Shown: one piece after another, positions 1-7,300 of the stretch | Layout of the letters: each line of letters opens with the position of its first letter | How positions within the stretch are numbered: position 1 is the first letter of the stretch | Assembly (NCBI GenBank): GCA_014379705.1 | Contig: JACMLI010000223.1 | Span: forward strand, 1-8,990 | Reading direction: 5' to 3' | DNA from: Gemmatimonadaceae bacterium | Lineage (GTDB): Bacteria; Gemmatimonadota; Gemmatimonadetes; Gemmatimonadales; Gemmatimonadaceae | Length of the DNA stretch: 8,990 nt | Notes under the pieces: model-generated | The model's database searches: none | Told to the model about the DNA's origin: nothing | Seen by the model: the letters and a program-made list of their open reading frames with translations, nothing else | Program-made: the position numbers and the translations under genes

Positions 1-57
1 TCCCGGCTTGCCCCGGCGAGGATTCCGCCCGGCCCCATCGGCTCGTCCCCCGCCCCA

Positions 58-111
58 CCGCGAGGCGCCCCGCTGACTGAGCGGGGAGTTGCAGTCCACC
101 TTGCCTCGCGG
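58..111. repeat. Nested inverted repeat upstream of the MarR-type gene
   Basis: Positions 58-66 (CCGCGAGGC) and 103-111 (GCCTCGCGG) are perfect 9-bp inverted arms. Between them, 68-74 (CCCCGCT) and 80-86 (AGCGGGG) form a second perfect 7-bp stem with a 5-nt loop. In RNA this would be a hairpin inside a closed outer stem. There is no T-run after either stem, so it is not a classical intrinsic terminator. It could be a 5' leader structure of the regulator gene, an operator, or the end of an upstream transcript. I see no convincing gene in positions 1-140 on either strand. Confidence 0.5.
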
Positions 112-140
112 CGCCCGACGAGTTTGTCTCCCCGGTCCGC

Positions 141-659
141 ATGTCATCTTCGACGACAATCGCCGAACCCATCGCCATGCCCCCCGGGCCCCCTGCCCCG
201 TCTGCACCCGACGCGCTCACCTTCCTGAGAGCGCTCTGGCGACTCAACCACCTCCTCGAACGACAATCGAGGCGCATGGCGCGCGAGCTCGGGGTCACCT
301 TTCCGCAGCGCACGGTCGTCCGTCTTGTTGGAAAGTCCCCCGGCATCTCGCCCGGCGAACTCGCGGAGTTCCTGCACATCGATCCCGGCACGCTCTCTAC
401 TATCCTGCGAGGACTTGAAAAGCGCGGTCTCATCGTCCGTGGGAGCGACCCGGAAGATCGGCGGCGCGGACAGATCCGGCTCACGCAAGCGGGGGAGGCG
501 CTCGAGACCCCCGCCCCCCTCACGGTGGAGGCGATCGTGACACGCGTCCTCACCGAGGAGGGAACCGTGAGTTACGTGGACGCGATGGCCTTCCTCAATG
601 CCGTCAGCGACCGGCTCGCGGAGGCAGGCCTCCCGCGGCGACGACGCGGTCGCGCGTAA
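141..659 (+). CDS. MarR-family winged-helix transcriptional regulator
   Basis: This 172-residue protein has the layout of a MarR regulator, a dimeric DNA-binding protein that usually represses nearby genes and responds to small ligands. An N-terminal helix (about 25-50) leads into a winged helix. The segment 55-100 (LxxLVGKSPGISPGELAEFL, then DPGTLSTILRGLEKRGLIVR) is the helix-turn-helix. The segment 101-116 (SDPEDRRRGQIRLTQAG) is the wing, with the typical D-x-R-R motif. The C-terminal dimerisation helices are at about 126-163, followed by a basic tail (RRRRGR). The first 22 residues are Pro/Ala-rich and poorly conserved in appearance, so a later start at the ATG at 177 is possible. No Shine-Dalgarno is seen before either ATG. 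It lies 69 nt upstream of purE on the same strand. Whether it controls purEK cannot be told, and the ligand is unknown. Confidence 0.85.
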   Translation: MSSSTTIAEPIAMPPGPPAPSAPDALTFLRALWRLNHLLERQSRRMARELGVTFPQRTVVRLVGKSPGISPGELAEFLHIDPGTLSTILRGLEKRGLIVRGSDPEDRRRGQIRLTQAGEALETPAPLTVEAIVTRVLTEEGTVSYVDAMAFLNAVSDRLAEAGLPRRRRGRA

Positions 660-728
660 GCGCTGCACGCCCGGTGGGACGACCTGCCATATTTGTCCCT
701 CCAAGCCCCATCGCCCCTTTCTCCGCAC

Positions 729-1220
729 ATGTCCAAGCCCACACCGATCGTCGGCGTCATCATGGGGAGCAAGTCCGACTACGAGCACATGCAGCACAGC
801 TGCTCCATGCTCGAAGCACTCGGGGTTCCGTATGAGGCGCGCGTCGTTTCGGCGCACCGAACCCCCGACTCGATGTTTGAATACGCCGCGGCGGCCGAAG
901 CTCGCGGCCTGCGCGTGATCATCGCCGGCGCGGGAGGCGCGGCGCACCTGCCCGGAATGGTCGCCGCCAAGACCACGGTGCCGGTGCTGGGTGTTCCTAT
1001 CCCCGCAACGCTCCTCAATGGTCAGGACGCGCTGTACTCCATCGTCCAGATGCCGGCCGGCGTTCCGGTAGGCACGCTCGCGATCGGGAAGCCGGGCGCG
1101 ATCAACGCCGCGATCCTCGCCGCCGAGATCGTCGGCAACGAGTGGCCCGATGTGCGCGAGCGACTGAAGGCGTGGCGCGCCGCACGACGCGACGAGGTCC
1201 TCGGACAAACGCTCCCATGA
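729..1220 (+). CDS. purE: N5-carboxyaminoimidazole ribonucleotide mutase PurE
   Basis: PurE (163 residues) moves the carboxylate of N5-CAIR to carbon 4 to give CAIR in de novo purine synthesis, in the cytoplasm, as an octamer. Class I features are clear. GSKSD at 13-17 binds the phosphate. SAHRTP at 41-46 holds the catalytic His43 (His45 in E. coli). AGAGGAAHLPGM at 66-77 is the glycine-rich loop, and QMPAGVPVGTLAIGKPGAINA follows at 107-127. The length is normal for a stand-alone class I enzyme. A TTG at 693 in the same frame would add 12 residues, but the ATG at 729 matches the family N-terminus. No good Shine-Dalgarno precedes it. The gene overlaps purK by 4 nt (ATGA), and the presence of purK supports the N5-CAIR route rather than a class II AIR carboxylase. 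Confidence 0.96.
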   Translation: MSKPTPIVGVIMGSKSDYEHMQHSCSMLEALGVPYEARVVSAHRTPDSMFEYAAAAEARGLRVIIAGAGGAAHLPGMVAAKTTVPVLGVPIPATLLNGQDALYSIVQMPAGVPVGTLAIGKPGAINAAILAAEIVGNEWPDVRERLKAWRAARRDEVLGQTLP

Positions 1221-2356
1221 CGCCCATCCTCCCGGGCTCGACGATCGGGATCCTGGGCGGGGGGCAACTCGGACGGATGACGGGGATGGCGGCACGCACG
1301 CTGGGCTACGACGTCCATGTGCTGGATCCCGATCCCGAGTGCCCCGCGCGCAGTATCGCCAGTCGCGTCATCACGGCGCGGTTCGACGATGCCGCCGCCG
1401 CCGCGGAGCTCGCGCGGTCGTGCGACGTGGTGACCCTCGAGATCGAGCAGATCGCACGCCCGGCGCTCGACGCGGTGGCGGCGATCACTCCGCTCTTCCC
1501 GGGGCCCGATGCGGTGCACGTGATCCAGGACCGCATCCGGCAGCGCACGTGGCTCGACCGTCACGGCATTCCCGTGGGCCCGTTCCGCGCCGTGGGGTCC
1601 GCCGACGAATGCGCCGACGCCGTGGCCTCGTTAGGACCGTCGATCTGCAAGGCGCCGATGGGGGGCTACGACGGCCGCGGGCAGGTGCGGGTGAAGACCC
1701 CGGACGAGGCGCGCGCGGCCTGGAAGTCGTTAGGCAGCGGCCGCTGCATCGTCGAGCAGTTCCTCAGCCTCGACCTCGAGCTCTCGGTGCTCGTGGCGCG
1801 GCGCGAAGACGGCGCCTCGGTCGTGTTTCCGCCGGCGGTCAACCACCACGTCGCCGGGGTGCTCGACTGGTCCGTCTGTCCCGGTCCGGTGCCCGGCGCG
1901 ATCGTCGACCATGCCACGCAGATCGGCCACGCGATCGCCGAGACCATGGGGATCGTGGGCCTCGTCGCGTGCGAGCTCTTCCTCACGACCGACGGCCGGC
2001 TCCTCGTCAACGAACTCGCGCCGCGTCCGCACAACACCTATCACCACAGCGAGCGCGGGCTCTCGACGTCGCAATTCGAGCAACTCGTGCGCGCCGTGTG
2101 CGGACTACCGTTAGGCGACGTGCGCCCGATCTCCCCGGCCGCCATCGCAAACCTGCTCGGCGACCTGTGGGAGGGCCAGGCACCACATTATGCCGACGCC
2201 CTGACGGTGCCCGACGTGCGACTTCACTTGTACGGCAAGACCTCGTCGCGCCCGGGACGGAAGATGGGTCATCTCTCGGCGGTGGCGGCGTCGACCGAGG
2301 AGGCGTTGGAGCGGGTGTTGGAGGCGCGGCGGAGGTTCAGCGGGCGTGATTCGTGA
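1217..2356 (+). CDS. purK: N5-carboxyaminoimidazole ribonucleotide synthase PurK
   Basis: PurK (379 residues) uses ATP and bicarbonate to carboxylate AIR to N5-CAIR, the substrate of PurE next door. It is an ATP-grasp enzyme. The N-terminal GILGGGQLGRM (11-21) is the PurK signature of the pre-ATP-grasp domain. KAPMGGYDGRGQ (145-156) is the ATP-binding glycine loop. The metal and substrate residues lie in NELAPRPHNTYHHSERG (265-281). The usual EFENV-like motif reads EIEQI at 75-79, a modest deviation. The ATG overlaps the purE stop (ATGA), so translation is probably coupled; no separate Shine-Dalgarno is visible. Three leucines are encoded by TTA (codons at 1631, 1730, 2111), each followed by GG. 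The last two sense codons and the stop lie inside the repetitive palindrome that fills the downstream spacer. Confidence 0.96.
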   Translation: MTPILPGSTIGILGGGQLGRMTGMAARTLGYDVHVLDPDPECPARSIASRVITARFDDAAAAAELARSCDVVTLEIEQIARPALDAVAAITPLFPGPDAVHVIQDRIRQRTWLDRHGIPVGPFRAVGSADECADAVASLGPSICKAPMGGYDGRGQVRVKTPDEARAAWKSLGSGRCIVEQFLSLDLELSVLVARREDGASVVFPPAVNHHVAGVLDWSVCPGPVPGAIVDHATQIGHAIAETMGIVGLVACELFLTTDGRLLVNELAPRPHNTYHHSERGLSTSQFEQLVRAVCGLPLGDVRPISPAAIANLLGDLWEGQAPHYADALTVPDVRLHLYGKTSSRPGRKMGHLSAVAASTEEALERVLEARRRFSGRDS

Positions 2357-2426
2357 TTCGTGAGTGGGCGTGAATTGGGGCCGTCATGAATCACGCCGAA
2401 TCCCGAATAACGAATCACCAATCACG
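2345..2426. repeat. Palindromic word array between convergent purK and uppS
   Basis: The left half repeats GTGATTC-like words (CGTGATTCGTGATTCGTGA from 2345, then GCGTGAATT). The right half carries their reverse complements (TGAATCACG, CGAATCC, CGAATCACC, AATCACG). The outer arms 2345-2361 and 2410-2426 pair at 16 of 17 positions. The genes on both sides converge on it, and the left arm includes the purK stop codon, so it may act as a two-way transcription barrier. There is no T-run. It is the first of three such spacers in the window. Confidence 0.75.
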
Positions 2427-2429
2427 GCC

Positions 2430-3173
2430 TTAGATCGCTCGCGACAACCCCCCAAACCGCCGATCCCGCCCGTGGAAGTCCTCGATCGCGGCGTCGAAGT
2501 CGGCGGTGCCGAACTCGGGCCACATGCGACGCGAGAACACCAGTTCGGCGTAGGCGCATTCCCACAGCAGGAAGTCGCTCAAGCGCTGCTCGCCACCCGT
2601 GCGGATCAGCAGGTCGACGTCGCCGGCCGTGCCGTCGTCGTGATTCACGGACGCGAGGAGCGACGAAAAGGCGTCGCGGGAGAGTTCGCGGCCCTGCGCG
2701 GCCGTCGCGGCCCGCACCATCGTGTCACGCGCCGAGTAGTCGACGGCGAGGCGCAGGTGCAACGACGCGCAGTCGCGCGTGGCGTCTTCTGCGGCAGCGA
2801 TGGCGTGGACGAGCTCCGGCGACAGCCGGTCGCGACGACCGACCACGCTCATGCGCACGTCGTTCTCCACGCACTTGGGCGTCTCGGCGGCCAGGTGGCG
2901 GCGGAAGAGGCGCATCAGGGCCGTGACCTCATCTTGCGGCCGGCTCCAGTTGTCGGAGGAGAACGCGTACAGCGTCAGGCAGCCGACGCCGGTGCGCCTC
3001 GAATGCTCCACGATCTCACGGACGGTCTTCGCACCGGCCATGTGGCCGAAGGTGCGCGGCTTGCCCCGCTGGTTCGCCCAACGGCCGTTGCCGTCCATGA
3101 TGATGGCGATGTGGCGTGGGATCCGGGTCTTCCGCCCGGTGTCATGTCCCCCGTCAATCCGCATATCTCTCAC
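2430..3173 (-). CDS. uppS: UppS-type cis-prenyltransferase (polyprenyl diphosphate synthase)
   Basis: This enzyme condenses isopentenyl diphosphate units in cis onto farnesyl diphosphate, giving the C55-type carrier lipid precursor for peptidoglycan and other wall polymers. It has 247 residues, the normal length. HIAIIMDGNGRW (21-32) holds the catalytic Asp27. FGHMAG (42-47), LYAFSSDNWSRP (68-79) and DLLIRTGGEQRLSDFLLWECAYAEL (187-211) are the other conserved regions. Where E. coli has ANYGGR, this protein has VDYSAR (144-149), a variant I recall from some other phyla. I chose the GTG at 3173 because GAGGGA lies 5 nt upstream and it overlaps the previous stop by 4 nt (GTGA). An ATG three codons later, at 3164, is the alternative. 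It is the last gene of a three-gene operon. No cdsA or other lipid-carrier gene is adjacent. Confidence 0.93.
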   Translation of the reverse strand: MRDMRIDGGHDTGRKTRIPRHIAIIMDGNGRWANQRGKPRTFGHMAGAKTVREIVEHSRRTGVGCLTLYAFSSDNWSRPQDEVTALMRLFRRHLAAETPKCVENDVRMSVVGRRDRLSPELVHAIAAAEDATRDCASLHLRLAVDYSARDTMVRAATAAQGRELSRDAFSSLLASVNHDDGTAGDVDLLIRTGGEQRLSDFLLWECAYAELVFSRRMWPEFGTADFDAAIEDFHGRDRRFGGLSRAI

Positions 3174-3553
3174 TGTCTTCCCTCGCGCGTGACCTTGATG
3201 ATGGCTTCCATGTGCTCGAGATATCGCTCGAGCGCCCGTCGTCCGACCGAGGTGAGTGCGTAGTGGGTCTTGGGCACCCGCCCCTCGAACGTCTTCTTGC
3301 AACTGACGTACCCGGCATCCTCGAGCTTGCGAGCGTGCACACTCAGGTTGCCGTCGGTGGTGCCCATCAGCGCCTTGAGGTCGTTGAACGAAAGGGACTC
3401 GTTCACGGCCAGGGCGCTGACGATTCCGAGCCTCACGCGCTCGTGAATGAGACGATCCAGCTCCGCCGCGGTCGCATCGGCGGTCGCGGGACGCTCGACG
3501 GCGTCCGCGGAAACGGGCTTGGTGGCCCGGGCCGACCCCGAGCGCCTAGCCAC
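3170..3553 (-). CDS. Small winged-helix transcriptional regulator (HTH_34-like)
   Basis: This 127-residue protein is a compact DNA-binding regulator. The first 30 residues are basic and then Ala-rich, with no clear fold. The winged helix runs from about 31 to 112. HERVRLGIVSAL (37-48) is helix 1. SFNDLKALMGTTDGNLSVHARKLEDAGYV (55-83) contains the helix-turn-helix. KKTFEGRVPKTHYALTSVGRRAL (86-108) is the wing and following helix. A charged C-terminal helix ends it. This matches the winged-helix family in which one short protein binds as a dimer (PF13601-like, from memory). The GTG at 3553 overlaps the stop of the preceding membrane gene by 8 nt and is preceded by GAGGAAG ending 4 nt away. It is the middle gene of the operon and could regulate its own promoter at 4207-4235; its targets are unknown. 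Confidence 0.85.
   Translation of the reverse strand: MARRSGSARATKPVSADAVERPATADATAAELDRLIHERVRLGIVSALAVNESLSFNDLKALMGTTDGNLSVHARKLEDAGYVSCKKTFEGRVPKTHYALTSVGRRALERYLEHMEAIIKVTREGRQ
3179..3184 (-). promoter_or_regulatory. Ribosome binding site deciding the uppS start
   Basis: The minus strand reads GAGGGA, 5 nt before the GTG at 3173 and 14 nt before the ATG at 3164. The spacing favours GTG, which also forms a GTGA overlap with the regulator stop. Confidence 0.6.
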
Positions 3554-4199
3554 CGTACTTCCTCGAGATCGCGCTGCCAAAGAGCAGGTGGAGCCCGCCG
3601 AACCCCCCGGCCATGAGGGCGTTGAGCAGCGCCTCGCGGCTGGCCTCGGCCCACGCGGGGGCGAGGATGACGGGGGCCCCCAGGGCCACGGCACCCAGGA
3701 ACATGAATGAGGCACCCATGACCGGCACGATCGGCGTCGACAGGGCTCCGCCGGCCATGACCGCCGCGCCATACATGATGAGCCAGACGCCGGGGAGCGC
3801 CACGAACCATCCGGCCCGGAGGGCGACGGCGGTAATCACGACGCCTGTGATCAGGGCGGGGAGGAATGCGAGCGCCAGCTTGCGAGCGAGCGCCCCGCTC
3901 AGCGGCGTCTGGGTACGCTGCGCCTTGCGATAGGTCGCCCCGATGGAGGTCACGAGGGCAAGGAGCGCCGCCGCGAACCAGGCGGTGATCCAGCGGGGAG
4001 AGTTGAGGTCATTCCCCGAGGCGGCGTAGGCAACGATGGCAATGACGCCGGTCGCCGCGATCCCGCTGCCCGAGATGGCCGTGAACGACCCGGCCCGCTC
4101 CATGGTCTCGCGGATGAACTGCAGGTTGTCGATGGCCCGGTCGGAGAGCGCGGGGGGCTCATCCGGGGTCGCGAGCCGGAGTGGTCGTTTGGTGGGCAC
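3546..4199 (-). CDS. Six-helix membrane protein of unknown function, first gene of the uppS operon
   Basis: I do not know its biochemical role. The 217-residue product has a soluble N-terminus with LSDRAIDNLQFIRETMERAGSF (18-39), a stretch I recognise as typical of a conserved membrane protein seen beside small winged-helix regulators in Acidobacteriota and relatives. About six hydrophobic segments follow, near 40-60, 70-89, 107-129, 131-151, 156-180 and 191-211. The later ones are rich in Gly and Ala. It has no transporter, protease or kinase motif that I can see. The frame stays open to 4322, but that extension would cross the promoter and the repeat array, so I start at the GTG at 4199, 7 nt after the -10 hexamer. 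An ATG further in (near 4102) would cut the conserved N-terminal stretch. Its stop overlaps the regulator gene by 8 nt, so the two proteins probably work together, perhaps as sensor and effector. Confidence 0.78.
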   Translation of the reverse strand: MPTKRPLRLATPDEPPALSDRAIDNLQFIRETMERAGSFTAISGSGIAATGVIAIVAYAASGNDLNSPRWITAWFAAALLALVTSIGATYRKAQRTQTPLSGALARKLALAFLPALITGVVITAVALRAGWFVALPGVWLIMYGAAVMAGGALSTPIVPVMGASFMFLGAVALGAPVILAPAWAEASREALLNALMAGGFGGLHLLFGSAISRKYGG

Positions 4200-4206
4200 G
4201 GGGTGG

Positions 4207-4235
4207 AGTGTACGCGAAGCGGTGTGGATCGTCAA
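4207..4235 (-). promoter_or_regulatory. Sigma-70-type promoter of the membrane protein-regulator-uppS operon
   Basis: The minus strand reads TTGACG (4235-4230), a 17-nt spacer, then TACACT (4212-4207). Five of six -35 bases and four of six -10 bases match the consensus, with ideal spacing. The likely transcription start falls on or next to the GTG at 4199, so the mRNA would have almost no leader. Directly upstream is an AT-rich stretch with an 8-bp palindrome AAGTACTT (4234-4241) touching the -35 box. It is a possible operator for the regulator encoded in the same operon. Confidence 0.7.
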
Positions 4236-4253
4236 GTACTTTATGGTACAAAG

Positions 4254-4362
4254 ACTAGTGGAATAGTTGGCTAGTGGACTAGTGGTGGACGGGTGGTACG
4301 AGGGGGGCAACCAGCCCTCCACCCGCCTCCCACTAGTCCGCTAGCCCACTGGCCCACTCGTC
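4254..4362. repeat. Palindromic CTAGTGG word array between two minus-strand genes
   Basis: The left half is built of words like ACTAGTGG, ATAGTTGG, CTAGTGG and GGGTGG. The right half is their reverse complement (CCACCCG, CCCACTAGT, CCGCTAGCC, CCCACTGG, CCCACTCG). Arms 4269-4296 and 4319-4346 pair at 24 of 28 positions around a 22-nt loop. Five CTAG tetramers occur in about 90 nt, although CTAG is generally rare in bacterial DNA. The array lies between the 3' end of the propeller gene (stop at 4366) and the promoter of the uppS operon, so it could also end the propeller transcript. Confidence 0.75.
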
Positions 4363-4365
4363 CCC

Positions 4366-7300
4366 CTACATCGCCACCCTCGGACCCAACAGCTTCTTCG
4401 CCTCCAGGATCCGGTCATCCAGCTCCTGGCGCAGCTTCGCGTACCGGGTGATCGCGTCGCGCCCGATCTTCTGGTCCGACTGCATCGTCATCGAGTACAG
4501 GTACTGGATGTGCGACTGGAGCTCCGGCTTGGAGTAGCGAACGCTCGGCATCACGACCTTGGCGCGCAGCTCCTCGAGCATCCTGAGCGTGTCGGCTGCC
4601 GAGGTGGCCGTGCGGAGGCGGGCGCGACCTTCCTCGAGGCTGGCGGCAAGCTGGTTCACCTCGGTCACCATGTCCCGCACCTTGAGATTGTGCTGCAACT
4701 GCTCGCGCAGGTCGACGAGCGTGACGCCGTCGCGAGTGACGCGCGGGTCGAGACGGAGATTGAGTGGCTGCGTCTCGGTTGTCCCGCCGGCGCTGACGCG
4801 CACCTGGTAGGTCCCCGGCACCACCATGGGGCCGTTGCGGCCATTGCGCTGCGGATTCGCGTCCCACGGTCCGGCCAGCGTGAGGTCCCACGTGAAGCGG
4901 TTGTGGCCCGGGTTGCGGGTGAGTCGTGGCGTGCCGGTCACCTCCGTGACCATCTGCCGCATGCTCGGCTGCGTCGCGGTCCCCTCGCCGGGGCCGTCGC
5001 TGGTGAAGGCGCGCAGCACCTTGCCGGTCGCGTCGAGGATCTCGAGGCGCACCGGGCCAGCGACGCCCTCGCCGAGCCAGTAGTCGACTTGCGCACCCAT
5101 CGCGGGATATTGCGGATCGGCGGGATCGTTGCGGCTGCTCTCCACGCCACCGAACGAGCCCGCATATCGATGCCGGTACGCCTCCATCGGGCGGAAGAGG
5201 TGCACACTCTTCGCGAGCACACGATCGCCGGCCTGCCTAACGGCCGAGAGGTTGTTGAGGATCCAGAAGGAACGTCCTTGCGTGGACATCACGAGGTCGC
5301 CGCGATGCACGCGGAGGTCGGTGATCGGCGTCGACGGAAGGTTCAGCTGGAAGGACTGCCAGGTGCGGCCGTTGTCGTAGGAGATGAACATCCCGAACTC
5401 GGTGCCGGCATACAGCAGGCCCTCACGCTCCGGGTCCTCGCGCACGATGCGCGTGGGGTGGTCGGACGGGATGCCATTGTCGCCCGGCGTCAGCAACGTC
5501 CACGACGTGCCGTAGTCGTCGGTGCGGTAGATGAACGGGCGGAAGTCGCCTAACAAGTAGCAGAGCACGGCGTAATACGCCGAGCCGGCGCGGTGCGGCG
5601 AGGGCTCGATGTTCTGCGTGCGGCAGCCGTCCGGCGGCCCCTTGAAGTTGTTGCGGGTGAAGTCCGACGAGGTCGTGGCGAGGTTGCGCGGCGTGATGTC
5701 CGCCCACGTCCGCCCGTTGTTGCGGGTGATGTAGAACGGCCCGTCGTTCGCGCCGGTCCAGATGACGCCGGGCTCCTTGAGCGACTCGCGGATCGCGTAC
5801 ACGACCGAGAAGTACTCCTCGCCCGTGACGTCGATCGTGATCGGCCCACCGCTCGGGTCCTGCTGCCGTTCCGGCGGGTTGAGGGTGAGGTCGGGCGAGA
5901 TGGTCTGCCACGTCACGCCACCGTCGCGCGTCCGGTGCACGTACTGCGAGCCGTAGTACACCGTGTTCGCTTCGTGCGGCGACACTTCCATCGGCGCGAC
6001 ACGCTGGAAGCGCAGTTCCAGGTCCTTGCCCGGATTGCCGTACAGCGACTGGCCGCCGTTCCAGTACGGCTGCTCCTGGCCGCTGCGCATGCTCATGCGG
6101 GAAAACTGGCCTTTGCAGGCGCCGTAGACCGTGTCCGGGTTGGTGCGGTGCGGCATGATCGGGCCCGTCTCGCACCCCGGGCCGGACATCCATTCCTGCA
6201 TCGGCGAATCCGGCCGGCCCGTCGTGAGCGGAAGGCTCGGCAGGATCAACGTGGAGTTGTCCTGCTGTGCGCCGTAGAGGCGATACGGGAACTGGTTGTC
6301 CACGGCGACCTGATAGATCTCCGCGGTGGGCTGGTTGTAGATCGTCGACCAGCTCCGCCCGCCATCGATCGTGACGTTGGCCCCGCCGTCGTTCGACTGC
6401 ACCATGATGTCCGGCGCATCGGGGTTGATCCACAGGTCGTGGTTGTCACCGTGCGGCACGTTCTGCGAGCGGAAGGTGCGTCCGTTGTCGGTGCTCTTGT
6501 AGAAGCCCTCGCTGTACGTCCACACGATGTTCGGGTCACGCGGATGCACGGTGACGCCCATGTAGTAGAACGGCCGCGTCAGCATCGGCGCGAAGTCGCT
6601 CAACAGCTTCCACGTCTCGCCCGCGTCGTCGGAGCGATAGAGCCCACTGCCCGGCTTCGCTTCGAGGATCGCCCACACCGAGTTCGGGGATGCGGGCGAC
6701 ACTGCGACGTTGCTCTTGCCGAACAACTCGCCCGGCAGCCCGCCGGCCAGCTTCTTCCAGGTGACGCCACCGTCTGTGGACTTGTAGATCCCTCCTTCGC
6801 GGGCGCCGGAGATGATCGTCCACGGCTTGCGCTCGGCGCGCCACATCGACGCGTAGACAACCGACGGGTTGCCCGGCATGATCTCCACGTCCACGGCGCC
6901 GGTGGAGTCGGAGAGGAAGAGCGTCTTCGTCCAGGTCCGCCCGCCATCGGTCGTGCGGAAGATGCCGCGCTCCGCGTTCGGCTTGAACGGGTTCCCGATC
7001 GCCGCCACGAGGGCGATGTTGGGATTGGTCGGGTGAATGCGCACGCCGCCGATGTTGCCCACCGGGGCCAGGCCGACGTGGCTCCACGTGAGCCCCGCAT
7101 CCGTGGACTTGTAGACGCCACGGCCGATCGCGACGTTGGAGCGATAGCCATCGGAGCCGGTGCCGGCATAGATGACGTTGGGGTCCGAATCGGCGACGTC
7201 GAGATCCCCCATCGAGCCGACGTTGAAGTAGCGATCACTGACGTTGAACCAGGTCTGGCCGGCATTGATCGTCTTCCAGACGCCGCCACCGGTGGAGCCC

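Noticed and set aside
660..728. Promoter for purE in the gap after the MarR gene
   Set aside because: A CATATT near 688 has no -35 partner at suitable spacing, and the -10 to ATG geometry of the two leaderless candidates is absent.
144..1295. A 383-codon minus-strand frame across the MarR gene, purE and the start of purK
   Set aside because: It covers three recognisable plus-strand genes and shows no motif. The opposite strand has strong family signatures.
2364..3263. A 299-codon plus-strand frame over uppS and part of the regulator gene
   Set aside because: It starts in the palindromic array and runs antisense to a clear UppS. No family features.
4200..4322. A longer start of the six-helix membrane protein at 4322
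   Set aside because: The added residues are encoded by the palindromic array and the promoter. The conserved part begins downstream of the GTG at 4199.
4254..4362. Possible insertion-sequence remnant or MITE with terminal inverted repeats
   Set aside because: No target duplication was seen. The inverted arms are made of internal short repeats rather than unique termini, and the other arrays share the design but not the sequence.
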